From contig NZ_CAJJWO010000023.1 in the NCBI RefSeq assembly GCF_905196875.1, positions 7,790-71,789 of the forward strand: a stretch of DNA of 64,000 nucleotides, in the 5' to 3' direction. This DNA comes from an uncultured Parabacteroides sp. (GTDB lineage Bacteria; Bacteroidota; Bacteroidia; Bacteroidales; Tannerellaceae). The notes below the pieces were generated by a model that was not told where the DNA came from, searched no databases, and saw only the letters and a list, made by a program, of their open reading frames with translations. A program made the position numbers and the translations under genes. Shown here one piece after another: positions 26,430 to 35,517 of the stretch; the first letter of the stretch is position 1, and the number at the start of each line of letters is the position of its first letter.

Positions 26430-27212
26430 ATGGCAGACAGTTTACGTATCAGTATGATCCAATCCCATATTATTTGGGAGGATAGAGACGAGAATCTTGG
26501 TTACTATGGGGAGTTGCTCCGGCGTGTGAGCGGAAAGACGGATATTGCCGTTCTTCCGGAAACATTTACAACCGGTTTTTCCATGGATGTGGAAAGATTG
26601 GCTGATACGATGGACGGGCCGACTATACCGACAATAAAAGGTTGGACTAAAAAGTATAACCTGGCAGTTGTCGGTAGTTTTATTGTAAAGGAAGGTGAGA
26701 ACTATTTCAACCGTGCTTTTTTCATCACTCCTGAAGGAGAAGAATTTTATTACGACAAGCGGCATCTGTTTCGTATGGCTGGGGAAGATAAGCATTTTAC
26801 GGCAGGAAATGAACGGACGATCGTAAGGTATAAGGACTGGAGTATTTGTTTACAGGTTTGCTACGACCTTCGTTTTCCGGTATGGAGCCGTAACATAAAT
26901 AATGAATATGATCTGTTGATCTATGTTGCAAACTGGCCTGAACCTCGTAAAAAGGTATGGAAGTCGCTTCTTCCTGCCCGGGCCATTGAAAATATGGCTT
27001 ATGTCTGTGGTGTAAACCGTGTGGGTATCGATGGAAAAGGTATTACTTATCGGGGTGATTCCATGCTCTTTTCTCCGAAAGGGAAGAAGCTGGCGGATGC
27101 CGGTAAGCGGGAAGAAATTACGAGAACCTGCATTTTGTTGAAGAGCGAATTGAACGATCTGAGGGAAAAATTTCCAGCCTGGAAAGATTCCGATTCTTTT
27201 TCGATAGACTAA
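26430..27212 (+). CDS. Nitrilase-superfamily omega-amidase (YafV-like)
   Basis: 260-residue carbon-nitrogen hydrolase. The Glu-Lys-Cys triad is visible: LPETFTTGF (Glu, about residue 43), YDKRHLFRM (Lys, about 110) and VCYDLRFPVWSR (Cys, about 145). The closest characterised relatives are omega-amidases that hydrolyse alpha-ketoglutaramate or ketosuccinamate in metabolite repair. It is the last gene of the operon and ends 5 bp before the convergent histidine kinase gene, with no obvious terminator between them. Confidence 0.88.
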   Translation: MADSLRISMIQSHIIWEDRDENLGYYGELLRRVSGKTDIAVLPETFTTGFSMDVERLADTMDGPTIPTIKGWTKKYNLAVVGSFIVKEGENYFNRAFFITPEGEEFYYDKRHLFRMAGEDKHFTAGNERTIVRYKDWSICLQVCYDLRFPVWSRNINNEYDLLIYVANWPEPRKKVWKSLLPARAIENMAYVCGVNRVGIDGKGITYRGDSMLFSPKGKKLADAGKREEITRTCILLKSELNDLREKFPAWKDSDSFSID

Positions 27213-27217
27213 ATAGA

Positions 27218-29506
27218 TCAGGCTGGAGAGTGTAAAGGTAGCGTTATGGTAAAACGACTACCTTTTTTTTCTTCTGACAGAAGTTGGATTTTGCCACCAA
27301 AACGTTGAATAATTATTTGACAAATAGCCAAACCTAATCCTGTTCCTTGAGCAAATTCATCCAGTTTATTGAAACGTTCGAAAACACCTTGTTGTTTATC
27401 CAGAGGAATACCGATACCTGTGTCTTCTACAAATATATCTACCATTTTTTGTTCCGGATTATTGATATATCCGATTTTTATATACCCGTTTTGGGTAAAC
27501 TTCGAAGCATTATTTATAAAATTGGTTATGACTTGAGTTAAGCGGTGGAAGTCCGTTTCAAGCATACAGGCTTGATCGGGTATTTCTAACTTCAGTTCTA
27601 CTCCCGAAGGCATCAACAACTGGTGTGTGTGATATATCTTATTCATCAAATCAGTCAGATTGCATATAGCAAAGGTGAATTCCATCTTTCCGGATTCAAT
27701 GCGTGATAAATCCAGAATATCGTTTATTAGTTTTAATAACAAGTCTGAATTAGAACTGATCAAGTCCTGAATTTCTTTTTTTTCTGCTATTGATAATTCA
27801 ACATCCTCTTCTGTTATAATATTAGAGAAACCTACGATTGCATTTAGTGGAGTTCGTATTTCATGGCTCATATTTGCAAGAAACGCCGACTTCATTTTAT
27901 CTGATTCTTCGGCTTTTTGCCGTGCTTCTATTAATTCCTGTTCGGCTTCTTTTATTTTTTGAATGTTAAAGCATAGTCCGTTGAAAATATCCTTCTCTTT
28001 ATTATATATGTATCTGAATTCCCACCATTGATATCTTTGATTGTTGAAATTACATCGGAACCGTGTGATATTGTTTGTATTGATGCCGGCATAGGCATCT
28101 ATAATGCTTTGTTTGAAAATAGTTAAGTCCTCTGGATAAATGTAGGCTTCAAACTCATGCAGTGTGAAATCTTTTTCTGTTATTCCTACAAATGTGTAAA
28201 ATTCTTTATCAAAAGAAAATTGCTTGTCATTCAGTTCGAATGCGAATACTTTTCCTCCTACTACTGCCAGAGATAGAAACCGTTCTCCTTTCTTTAATTT
28301 TTCCAGTGCCTGTCGTTTGTTTTTGTTTTCTCGCAAATAGAGGTATGTCAGATAACTGATCAGAGAGAGGATGGCGAGTATTAAAAATGATCCGAAGGAT
28401 ACGATATAAGATTTGTATCGTGTATGGAATGGCATATTGATAATATTATAGTTTGCAGGAATATCATTCCTTGAAACGCTCCAGCGTTCGACATCGGCCC
28501 AATCCAGTATATACTCTTTGGGGCTTCTTTTGATAGGTATATTTTCGACATTGCATCCTTTTAGTATTTGAGTAACTATGTTTACAGACTCCTTAATCTG
28601 GGTCTCATAAGATGTGATATAACCACCAATAATGCCTTCTTTAAAGCCAAAACCTTCATTTACGACAGTGAATGTAGGGGCATCGGCATATAACCCCAGA
28701 CGTTTGGATGAAAAATCCCTTTTGCTTTGTACGAAAACAGAGTTGCGCGCTAATCCGGATAACGACCATAACAGACTGTTGGAAGATGATTCACGGGAAT
28801 TAATCAGCGCATAAAACATTTTTGAAGGTTTTATCATCTGTGTATATGAGAGACTGTCAGGTATCATTGTTATAGTCCTGTCTTCATTCACTATATATTT
28901 AAAATTACCGGGTTTATCAGGTTTAGGAGTTTTTATTTCTTCAAAGAATCTGTCTGTCGTTTGCCTACCTAAATAAGTATTGTCCATCCAGATGTTAATT
29001 TTCATTGGACCAAAAAGCTTTTCGATCATTTGACTTGTCTTGATAAATTCAGGTCTATCCCATAAGCCGGTAACATTGGGATATTGTTTTATTATGTTCC
29101 AATTCGGAAAATTTACTCCTGCAAAGACAACCGGAACTTCTTTAACAAAAGGATGCTGACACGCAAATAGGGAGTAAGTAGCTTGGTCATCGTATACTAG
29201 GATTACTTCCGGATGCCAGTTTTGTATGGTGTCCAGGAAATTATATATTCTGGTTTTTTCATCCGATTCATTGTATGAATCGCAGTCCAGATAGAAAAAA
29301 TGTAATTCTATATTATGATTTTGCTTTTTCAATTCGGCAAAGATATCGTGCTCTACTTTGGCATATCCGCTATATTCTTGTTCATATGATTGTATGACTA
29401 ATATTCTGTGTCTTTGCTTTGAACCGGAATGGGCACAAGAACTAAGTGCTACTATGAATAGCAGCATTAACAGAATAGAAATCTGTGAAAGCAGACGTTT
29501 TTGCAT
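27218..29506 (-). CDS. Membrane sensor histidine kinase with periplasmic ABC-substrate-binding-like domain
   Basis: 762 residues from MQKRLLSQIS. A lipoprotein-like signal (LSSCAHS) is followed by a periplasmic-binding-like domain (RHRILVIQSYEQEYSGY through about 350, PF04392-like), one membrane helix (IVSFGSFLILAILSLISYL, about 370-388), a PAS domain, HisKA (AFLANMSHEIRTPLNAIVGFSN, phospho-His) and HATPase (NFINNASKF, DTGIGIP, GTGLGLAI). The frame opens at 29569, but a TAnnTTTG box at 29527-29534 inside that extension and the signal sequence favour 29506. No response regulator or receiver domain is nearby. Confidence 0.9.
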   Translation of the reverse strand: MQKRLLSQISILLMLLFIVALSSCAHSGSKQRHRILVIQSYEQEYSGYAKVEHDIFAELKKQNHNIELHFFYLDCDSYNESDEKTRIYNFLDTIQNWHPEVILVYDDQATYSLFACQHPFVKEVPVVFAGVNFPNWNIIKQYPNVTGLWDRPEFIKTSQMIEKLFGPMKINIWMDNTYLGRQTTDRFFEEIKTPKPDKPGNFKYIVNEDRTITMIPDSLSYTQMIKPSKMFYALINSRESSSNSLLWSLSGLARNSVFVQSKRDFSSKRLGLYADAPTFTVVNEGFGFKEGIIGGYITSYETQIKESVNIVTQILKGCNVENIPIKRSPKEYILDWADVERWSVSRNDIPANYNIINMPFHTRYKSYIVSFGSFLILAILSLISYLTYLYLRENKNKRQALEKLKKGERFLSLAVVGGKVFAFELNDKQFSFDKEFYTFVGITEKDFTLHEFEAYIYPEDLTIFKQSIIDAYAGINTNNITRFRCNFNNQRYQWWEFRYIYNKEKDIFNGLCFNIQKIKEAEQELIEARQKAEESDKMKSAFLANMSHEIRTPLNAIVGFSNIITEEDVELSIAEKKEIQDLISSNSDLLLKLINDILDLSRIESGKMEFTFAICNLTDLMNKIYHTHQLLMPSGVELKLEIPDQACMLETDFHRLTQVITNFINNASKFTQNGYIKIGYINNPEQKMVDIFVEDTGIGIPLDKQQGVFERFNKLDEFAQGTGLGLAICQIIIQRFGGKIQLLSEEKKGSRFTITLPLHSPA

Positions 29507-29526
29507 AATCGTTATACTAGCGGGTG

Positions 29527-29534
29527 CAAATATA
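29527..29534 (-). promoter_or_regulatory. Predicted -7 box of the sensor kinase gene
   Basis: Leftward TATATTTG, an exact consensus match 20 bp upstream of the 29506 start codon. It lies inside the longer open frame, which argues that translation begins at 29506. Confidence 0.5.
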
Positions 29535-29581
29535 ATAAGGAGGCTTTGATTATCTATGAATGATTGCAATTTTATTTCATG

Positions 29582-29621
29582 AAAAAAGCGACTGCCAGAT
29601 ATTTGTCCGACAATCGCTTTT
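29582..29621 (-). terminator. Terminator of dnaK
   Basis: A hairpin with outer arms AAAAAGCGA/TCGCTTTTT and a partly paired inner stem lies 23 bp after the dnaK stop. Its U-run faces the leftward transcript. Confidence 0.75.
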
Positions 29622-29644
29622 TATCTTATGTGGTAAATGTAATC

Positions 29645-31564
29645 TTACTTTACTTCCTCGAAGTCTACATCGGTTACGCCACCGTCTTTGCTACCACCGG
29701 CATTGCCGTTAGCTTGCTGTTGGCTACCGAAATCAGGACCTGGTTGTGCACCGCCCTGAGCATTCTGAGCGTTATACATCTCCTGGCTTGCTGCCTGGAA
29801 TACGGTATTCAGTTCAGTCATAGCAGCATCGATACCTGCAACGTCCTGGGCTTTGTGAGCTTCTTTCAGCTTGTTCAAAGCAGCTTCGATAGGAGCTTTT
29901 TTGTCAGCCGGAAGTTTATCACCCAGATCTTTCAACTGCTTTTCAGTCTGGAAGATCATACTGTCTGCCTGGTTCAGTTTGTCGATACGTTCTTTTTCTT
30001 TCTTATCGGCTTCTGCGTTTGCGGCAGCTTCGTCTTTCATACGTTTTACTTCGTCGTCGCTCAAGCCACTGGAAGCTTCGATACGGATACTCTGTACTTT
30101 ACCAGTTCCTTTATCTTTTGCAGATACATTCAGGATACCGTTAGCATCAATATCGAAAGTTACTTCGATCTGAGGCACACCACGCTGTGCAGCAGGTATT
30201 CCATCAAGATGGAAGCGGCCGATCGATTTGTTATCCTTAGCCAAAGAGCGTTCACCCTGCAGGATGTGGATTTCTACAGACGGTTGGTTGTCGACAGCTG
30301 TTGTAAATGTTTCCGATTTCTTGGTAGGGATAGTTGTGTTAGCTTCGATCAGCTTAGTCATCACACCACCCATTGTTTCGATACCCAGAGACAACGGAGT
30401 AACATCCAGCAGCAATACGTCTTTTACTTCACCTGTCAATACACCACCCTGGATTGCAGCACCTACAGCTACTACTTCATCCGGGTTAACACCTTTGGAA
30501 GGAGCTTTACCGAAGAATTTTTCAACGATAGCCTGTACAGCAGGGATACGTGTAGAACCACCTACCAGGATTACTTCGTCGATATCGGAAGTACTCAAAC
30601 CAGCATCTTTCAATGACTGACGGCAAGGTTCGATACAAGCCTGGATCAGGCTGTCTGCCAATTGTTCGAATTTAGCACGTGTCAATGTTTTAACGAGGTG
30701 CTTTGGAATGCCGTTAACCGGCATAATATACGGTAGATTGATTTCTGTACTTGTGGTACTTGATAATTCGATCTTTGCTTTTTCAGCAGCTTCTTTCAGA
30801 CGTTGCAATGCCATCGGGTCTTTACGCAGGTCGACACCTTCTTCACGCAGGAATTCTTCTGCCAGCCAGTCGATGATCACGTGGTCAAAGTCATCACCAC
30901 CCAAGTGAGTATCACCGTTTGTTGATTTTACTTCGAATACACCGTCACCTAATTCAAGGATTGAAATATCGAATGTACCGCCACCAAGGTCGAATACGGC
31001 AATCTTCATATCTTTGCTTGTCTTGTCAAGACCATAAGCCAATGATGCGGCAGTCGGTTCGTTCACGATACGACGAACATTCAGACCTGCAATTTCACCT
31101 GCTTCTTTTGTTGCCTGACGTTGAGCGTCGCTAAAGTAAGCCGGAACAGTGATAACTGCATCTGTAACTTCCTGTCCTAAATAATCTTCGGCTGTTTTCT
31201 TCATCTTCTGAAGAACCATTGCTGAAATTTCCTGCGGAGTGTACAGACGACCTTCGATATCCACACGCGGAGTGTTATTGTCGCCGCGTACTACTTTATA
31301 AGGTACACGATTGATTTCTTTTGTTACCTGATCGTATGTTTCACCCATGAAACGTTTGATAGAGAATATTGTTTTTTCAGGATTGGTGATAGCCTGACGT
31401 TTTGCGGGATCACCTACCTTACGTTCGCCGCCTTCTACAAAAGCAACGATTGAAGGAGTTGTTCTTTTACCTTCGCTGTTAGCAATAACAACCGGTTCGT
31501 TACCTTCCAGTACGGCAACACATGAGTTGGTTGTTCCTAAGTCGATACCAATAATTTTTCCCAT
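29645..31564 (-). CDS. dnaK: Molecular chaperone DnaK (Hsp70)
   Basis: 639-residue Hsp70. The ATPase domain begins GIIGIDLGTTNSCVAV and includes AVFDLGGGTFDISIL and ILVGGSTRIPAVQ. The linker DVLLLDVTPLSLG leads into the substrate-binding domain, and the C-terminus is rich in Gly/Gln and ends DVDFEEVK, close to the conserved DnaK tail. It is monocistronic here, with no grpE or dnaJ adjacent, as is common in Bacteroidales. A long antisense frame over this gene is discounted. Confidence 0.98.
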   Translation of the reverse strand: MGKIIGIDLGTTNSCVAVLEGNEPVVIANSEGKRTTPSIVAFVEGGERKVGDPAKRQAITNPEKTIFSIKRFMGETYDQVTKEINRVPYKVVRGDNNTPRVDIEGRLYTPQEISAMVLQKMKKTAEDYLGQEVTDAVITVPAYFSDAQRQATKEAGEIAGLNVRRIVNEPTAASLAYGLDKTSKDMKIAVFDLGGGTFDISILELGDGVFEVKSTNGDTHLGGDDFDHVIIDWLAEEFLREEGVDLRKDPMALQRLKEAAEKAKIELSSTTSTEINLPYIMPVNGIPKHLVKTLTRAKFEQLADSLIQACIEPCRQSLKDAGLSTSDIDEVILVGGSTRIPAVQAIVEKFFGKAPSKGVNPDEVVAVGAAIQGGVLTGEVKDVLLLDVTPLSLGIETMGGVMTKLIEANTTIPTKKSETFTTAVDNQPSVEIHILQGERSLAKDNKSIGRFHLDGIPAAQRGVPQIEVTFDIDANGILNVSAKDKGTGKVQSIRIEASSGLSDDEVKRMKDEAAANAEADKKEKERIDKLNQADSMIFQTEKQLKDLGDKLPADKKAPIEAALNKLKEAHKAQDVAGIDAAMTELNTVFQAASQEMYNAQNAQGGAQPGPDFGSQQQANGNAGGSKDGGVTDVDFEEVK

Positions 31565-31731
31565 AATTCGATAATATTTTAATTGTTATTATTTTTCGTC
31601 TTTGCTTTTTCTCTTGTCGAGTTGCACCAATTAGTATACAAAACGTATGCCAAAGTAACAATGAATGGTTCTGAATTGTTTTTGCTGTCAGAAATAATGA
31701 CAATACGGCAGTTGTTAAAACGATATATTTT

Positions 31732-31739
31732 TATCTTTG
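31732..31739 (+). promoter_or_regulatory. Predicted -7 box of the Gfo/Idh/MocA lipoprotein gene
   Basis: TATCTTTG, an exact consensus match 70 bp upstream of the start at 31810. A TTG lies upstream at 31712-31714, closer than the usual 19-21 bp spacing. Confidence 0.45.
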
Positions 31740-31809
31740 TGGCATAAGAAGGAATATGGCATAATTTATATGTAAAGAAAAGACTATTATCAATTAAATC
31801 GTTTATAAA

Positions 31810-33207
31810 ATGAAAAACTATCTAGTTTTTACCATGGCTACACTTTTATTGGGGACTTCCTGTTCCTCTAATAAAAAAGAACAGCTTGAAGGGTTTACAG
31901 GTGCTCCGGGGGAAGTCAAACTCATAACACTCGATCCCGGTCATTTTCATGCGGCCCTGGTACAGAAAGTATCTTATCCACAAGTTTGTAAAGATGTTTA
32001 TGTGTACGCACCCGGTGGCTTTGATGTGGATGAACACCTGAAACGTATTGAAGGGTTCAATACACGTGCAGAGAACCCGACCGGGTGGAATGAAATTGTT
32101 TATACAGGTTCCGATTACTTGGAAAAGATGCTCTCAGAAAAGAGCGGGAATGTAATGATTCAGGCCGGTAACAACGGAAAGAAGACCGAATATATAAAGA
32201 AGACACTTGAAGCCGGTATTAATGTGCTTTCAGACAAGCCTATGGCGATCAATAGTCAGAATTTTAAATTGCTGGAAGAGTGTTTCGATATTGCCAGGCA
32301 AAAGAATATTCTGCTATATGACATTATGACGGAAAGGAATGAGATCACAACCCTACTGCAACGTGAACTTTCAATGATCCCGGCTGTATATGGAGAGCAA
32401 TTGAAAGGATCTCCGGAGGAGCCGGCTATTGTGAAGGAAAGTGTTCATCACCTATTTAAACTGGTGGATAATAAACCATTGACCCGTCCGGTGTGGTATT
32501 TTGACGTGACTCAGCAGGGGGAAGGTATTGTTGATGTAACGACTCATCTTGTGGATCTCGTTCAGTGGGAAGCTTTTCCCGGGCAGATCATCGACTATAA
32601 AAAAGATATTGAGTTAGTCGATGCGAACCGTTGGACGACTTCAATCAGTCCGGAAGAGTTTAAACAAGTGACTGGTACTGATGCTTATCCCGATTTCTTG
32701 AAAAAGGATGTCGTAAACGATACGTTGAAAGTATATTGTAACGGTGATATCGTATATAAGATCAAAGATGTAACGGCTAAAGTTTCAGTTATCTGGAATT
32801 ACACTTTCCCGAAAGGTGGTGGTGATACTCATTTCTCCGTCATGAAAGGAAGTAAGGCCGACTTGATTATCCGTCAGGGTAAAGAGCAGGGCTATAAGCC
32901 GGAATTATATATAGAGGCACTGTCCGATATTGATCTGGCTACTTATGAAAAAGAACTGGCTGCTGCCATGTCGACCGTGGCTGATAAATATCCGGGAATT
33001 GCTTTAAATAAGATTTTGGATAATGTATGGCAGGTTCAGATTCCTGCAACATACAGGGTAGGGCATGAAGCTCATTTCGGACAGGTGATGGAAAATTATC
33101 TGCAATATTTGCAGGATGGAAAATTGCCGGACTGGGAAGTCCCGAATATGATCGCCAAGTATTATGTGACAACGCATGCGTTGGAGATGGCGAAGGCAAA
33201 GAAGTAA
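31810..33207 (+). CDS. Gfo/Idh/MocA-family oxidoreductase lipoprotein
   Basis: 465 residues with a lipobox LLGTSCSS (Cys about 18), so it is predicted to be exported and lipid-anchored, which is unusual for a nucleotide-dependent oxidoreductase. The N-terminal region resembles the Rossmann part, with VMIQAGNNGKKTEYIKKTLEAGINVLSDKPMA (about 115-147) matching the family EKP motif as DKP. The C-terminal half matches the 'putative oxidoreductase C-terminal' type found with Bacteroidetes glycan-degradation genes. Some exported relatives act on glycosides, but no reaction can be assigned. Monocistronic, with a terminator directly after. Confidence 0.82.
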   Translation: MKNYLVFTMATLLLGTSCSSNKKEQLEGFTGAPGEVKLITLDPGHFHAALVQKVSYPQVCKDVYVYAPGGFDVDEHLKRIEGFNTRAENPTGWNEIVYTGSDYLEKMLSEKSGNVMIQAGNNGKKTEYIKKTLEAGINVLSDKPMAINSQNFKLLEECFDIARQKNILLYDIMTERNEITTLLQRELSMIPAVYGEQLKGSPEEPAIVKESVHHLFKLVDNKPLTRPVWYFDVTQQGEGIVDVTTHLVDLVQWEAFPGQIIDYKKDIELVDANRWTTSISPEEFKQVTGTDAYPDFLKKDVVNDTLKVYCNGDIVYKIKDVTAKVSVIWNYTFPKGGGDTHFSVMKGSKADLIIRQGKEQGYKPELYIEALSDIDLATYEKELAAAMSTVADKYPGIALNKILDNVWQVQIPATYRVGHEAHFGQVMENYLQYLQDGKLPDWEVPNMIAKYYVTTHALEMAKAKK

Positions 33208-33218
33208 GGAAATGTGAT

Positions 33219-33254
33219 AAAAAAAGCCCCGGAGCGATAACTTCGGGGCTTTTT
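33219..33254. terminator. Bidirectional terminator between the oxidoreductase and rng
   Basis: The inverted repeat AAAAAGCCCCGGAG/CTTCGGGGCTTTTT lies between two convergent stop codons (33207 and 33258) with A- and T-runs on the two sides, so it can end both transcripts. Confidence 0.9.
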
Positions 33255-33257
33255 TTA

Positions 33258-34829
33258 TTACTTCATTTCCTTTTCCTCCATCATGTCGAGTTCATTCTTG
33301 TCGGAATCAATAAATTTGTATTCCAGAAAACCCAGACTTTGGTTAGGAATGACTTTCATACTCATGGAGTATTTCAGTTTCCATTTCATGCTAAGGGGAT
33401 AAAGCCCCTTGTTTACGAATGCTGCTACGTAAGGATGTACGTGCAGGGCGAATTTCTTCACATTGTGTTTGTTTACCAGACAGTCGATCTTTCCCTCCAG
33501 ATTGTCGGTGAATAGGATCGAAGGTTTGATTGTTCCTGTGCCGAAACAGGTGGGGCAAGATTCCGTTGTATCTACATCCATTGCCGGGCGAACCCTTTGG
33601 CGGGTAATCTGCATCAGACCAAACTTACTTAAAGGCAGGATGTTGTGTTTGGCCCGGTCGTTTACCATCGCTTTAGACATGTGTTCGAACAGCTTCTGTC
33701 GGTTGGCTGCTTCAGCCATATCGATGAAGTCGACCACAATAATACCGCCCATATCGCGAAGACGAAGCTGGCGTGCTATTTCGTCGGCGGCAGCTGTGTT
33801 TACGTCGATAGCTGTTTTTTCCTGGGCATCGCTTCCTTTGGAACGATTGCCGCTGTTAACGTCTATCACATGCATGGCTTCGGTGTGCTCGATAATCAGG
33901 TAAGCTCCACTTTTATACGTAACCGTACGTCCGAACAACGATTTGATTTGCTTGGTGATACTGAAATTGTCGAAGATCGGCAGTTCACCGGTATATCGCT
34001 GTACGATCTCTTCCCTCCCGGGAGCGATCAGGCTGACATAATCGCGGATGTTATGGTAAACATCTGCATCGTTTACGTAAATATTCTGGAAAGACGGGTT
34101 GAATATATCACGGAGCAAGGCCACAGTACGTGCCGTTTCTTCATATACGATCGACGGTACTTTTAACTTTGGAACCTTGACGATGTTTTCTTCCCACCGT
34201 TTCACTAATGTCTTTAATTCATGGTCGAGTTCTGCAACACGTTTACCTTCTGAAGAAGTACGCACTATAACACTGAAGTTTTTCGGCTTGATGCTCTGGA
34301 TTAACTGCCGCAAACGGGCACGTTCCTCACTCGACTTGATTTTTGTGGAGACTGAGACCTTATCGGCAAATGGTATCAACACGATATATCTTCCGGCAAA
34401 AGATAGTTCGGAAGTCAATCGCGGACCTTTTGTTGAGATCGGCTCTTTGGCAATTTGCACCAACACCTCTTGTCCGACTTTAAGCACATTACTTATACTT
34501 CCGTCTTTTTCAATTTCGGGGAGTATCTGCATTTTTGAAATGGCAGGGATCTTTTTCTGATCGCTGAGTGCCTGTTTGAGGAACTTCTGTTGGGTGTTGA
34601 AGTTCGGACCTAAGTCCAGATAGTGAAGAAATGCGTCCTTTTTATACCCTACATCAATGAAAGCAGCATTCAACCCCGGCATCAGTTTTTTTACTTTGCC
34701 AAGATAGATATCGCCGACGGCAAACGAAACATTGCGGGCCTCTTTTTGTAGCTCCACAAGGTTTTTGTCTTCCAGGACGGCAATAGATACCTCTTTGGGT
34801 TGTACATCAACTACTAATTCACTTATCAC
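33258..34829 (-). CDS. rng: Ribonuclease E/G family endoribonuclease
   Basis: 523-residue RNase G-type enzyme for rRNA processing and mRNA decay. The N-terminal S1 domain is visible (GDIYLGKVKKLMPGLNAAFIDVGYKKDAFL). The two catalytic Mg-binding aspartates occur in MHVIDVNSGN and GGIIVVDFIDM, and the Zn-link cysteines in CPTCFGTG. It lacks the long C-terminal degradosome scaffold of RNase E. It is the last gene of the leftward hup / 29-residue protein / rng group, with a strong hairpin in the 101-bp gap upstream. Confidence 0.94.
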   Translation of the reverse strand: MISELVVDVQPKEVSIAVLEDKNLVELQKEARNVSFAVGDIYLGKVKKLMPGLNAAFIDVGYKKDAFLHYLDLGPNFNTQQKFLKQALSDQKKIPAISKMQILPEIEKDGSISNVLKVGQEVLVQIAKEPISTKGPRLTSELSFAGRYIVLIPFADKVSVSTKIKSSEERARLRQLIQSIKPKNFSVIVRTSSEGKRVAELDHELKTLVKRWEENIVKVPKLKVPSIVYEETARTVALLRDIFNPSFQNIYVNDADVYHNIRDYVSLIAPGREEIVQRYTGELPIFDNFSITKQIKSLFGRTVTYKSGAYLIIEHTEAMHVIDVNSGNRSKGSDAQEKTAIDVNTAAADEIARQLRLRDMGGIIVVDFIDMAEAANRQKLFEHMSKAMVNDRAKHNILPLSKFGLMQITRQRVRPAMDVDTTESCPTCFGTGTIKPSILFTDNLEGKIDCLVNKHNVKKFALHVHPYVAAFVNKGLYPLSMKWKLKYSMSMKVIPNQSLGFLEYKFIDSDKNELDMMEEKEMK

Positions 34830-34867
34830 TTGAAAGTGGGTTTTAATTCAGACCTTTCTAAATACGC

Positions 34868-34908
34868 AAAGAACAAACTTAAAAGGTCACTTATTAAGTT
34901 TGTTCTTT
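34868..34908. promoter_or_regulatory. 13-bp perfect hairpin between the small basic gene and rng
   Basis: AAAGAACAAACTT (34868-34880) and AAGTTTGTTCTTT (34896-34908) are exact complements separated by 15 bp. It lies in the presumed 5' leader of rng or at the end of the upstream genes. No long U-run follows on the leftward strand, so it may be a partial terminator, a processing site or an RNase autoregulatory element. Confidence 0.55.
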
Positions 34909-34930
34909 AGAGTTTTCTTGTCAGATAGAC

Positions 34931-35020
34931 TTATTTCTTTTTATGTCTATTCTTTTTCAGTCTCTTTTTGCGCTTGTGCGTAGACATTTTATGTCTTTTT
35001 CTTTTCTTTCCGCTAGGCAT
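34931..35020 (-). CDS. 29-residue highly basic protein, probable ribosome-associated protein
   Basis: The frame runs from ATG (35018-35020) to TAA (34931-34933) and starts MPSGKKRKRHKM. More than half of its 29 residues are Lys, Arg or His, the composition of a small ribosomal or rRNA-binding protein. It is too short for common ORF cut-offs. It lies 35 bp downstream of the HU gene and upstream of RNase G, a neighbourhood consistent with a translation-linked role. Bacteroidetes ribosomes are known to contain extra small proteins (bL38 in Flavobacterium johnsoniae); whether this is such a protein is untested here. Confidence 0.75.
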   Translation of the reverse strand: MPSGKKRKRHKMSTHKRKKRLKKNRHKKK

Positions 35021-35055
35021 TGTTTCTAAATTTTAAATTAAACTATAATTACTAA

Positions 35056-35328
35056 TTACTTAACTTCGTTCAGGAAGGTTTTAGCCGGCTTGAATGAAGG
35101 GATGTTATGCTCCGGAATGATGATCGTAGTATTCTTTGAAATATTACGAGCAGTTTTCTGAGCTCTCTTCTTAATAACGAAACTTCCGAATCCCCTCAGG
35201 TAAACGTTTTCTCCTTCAGATAATGAACTTTTTACAATATCCATAAAAGATTCTACGCTACTCAATACCGTCTGCTTATCGATACCGGTACTTTTAGCAA
35301 TTTCGCTAACAATATCTGCTTTAGTCAT
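35056..35328 (-). CDS. HU/IHF-family nucleoid DNA-binding protein
   Basis: 90-residue histone-like protein that bends DNA as a dimer. The N-terminal helical dimerisation part (MTKADIVSEIAKSTGIDKQTV) and the HU signature GENVYLRGFGSFVIKKRAQKTARN (about 38-61) are present, followed by IPSFKPAKTFLNEV. It is the first gene of the leftward cluster with the 29-residue protein and RNase G. Confidence 0.95.
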   Translation of the reverse strand: MTKADIVSEIAKSTGIDKQTVLSSVESFMDIVKSSLSEGENVYLRGFGSFVIKKRAQKTARNISKNTTIIIPEHNIPSFKPAKTFLNEVK

Positions 35329-35374
35329 GTCTATAAATTAATTAATGATTTGGACCTATTAATTTTTTGGAATG

Positions 35375-35382
35375 CAAATATA
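35375..35382 (-). promoter_or_regulatory. Predicted -7 box of the HU gene
   Basis: Leftward TATATTTG, an exact consensus match 46 bp upstream of the HU start codon. Confidence 0.5.
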
Positions 35383-35461
35383 TAGCTTTTTATTTAAGTG
35401 GAAAAAGAATTGCCCGCCATTTTTTAATAAAAAAGATTCCTTACAATTCATTATATCTGTG

Positions 35462-35469
35462 TATGTTTG
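35462..35469 (+). promoter_or_regulatory. Predicted -7 box of the mutY-ssb-gldE-gldD-PPTase operon
   Basis: TATGTTTG, an exact TAnnTTTG match 48 bp upstream of mutY. It is the only good promoter candidate before the five-gene run, although ssb may have its own weaker signal. Confidence 0.5.
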
Positions 35470-35517
35470 CATTAATCAACGAGTTGAGAGTTTTAAAAGT
35501 ACGAAAACAGGACAAAT

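Noticed and set aside
29507..29569. Longer N-terminus of the sensor kinase
   Set aside because: It contains a TAnnTTTG box and would place 21 extra residues before a normal signal sequence.
29564..30616. A 350-codon rightward frame opposite dnaK
   Set aside because: Long antisense frames over dnaK are a known by-product of its codon use; the product is Cys/Phe-rich with no family resemblance, and the dnaK frame is certain.
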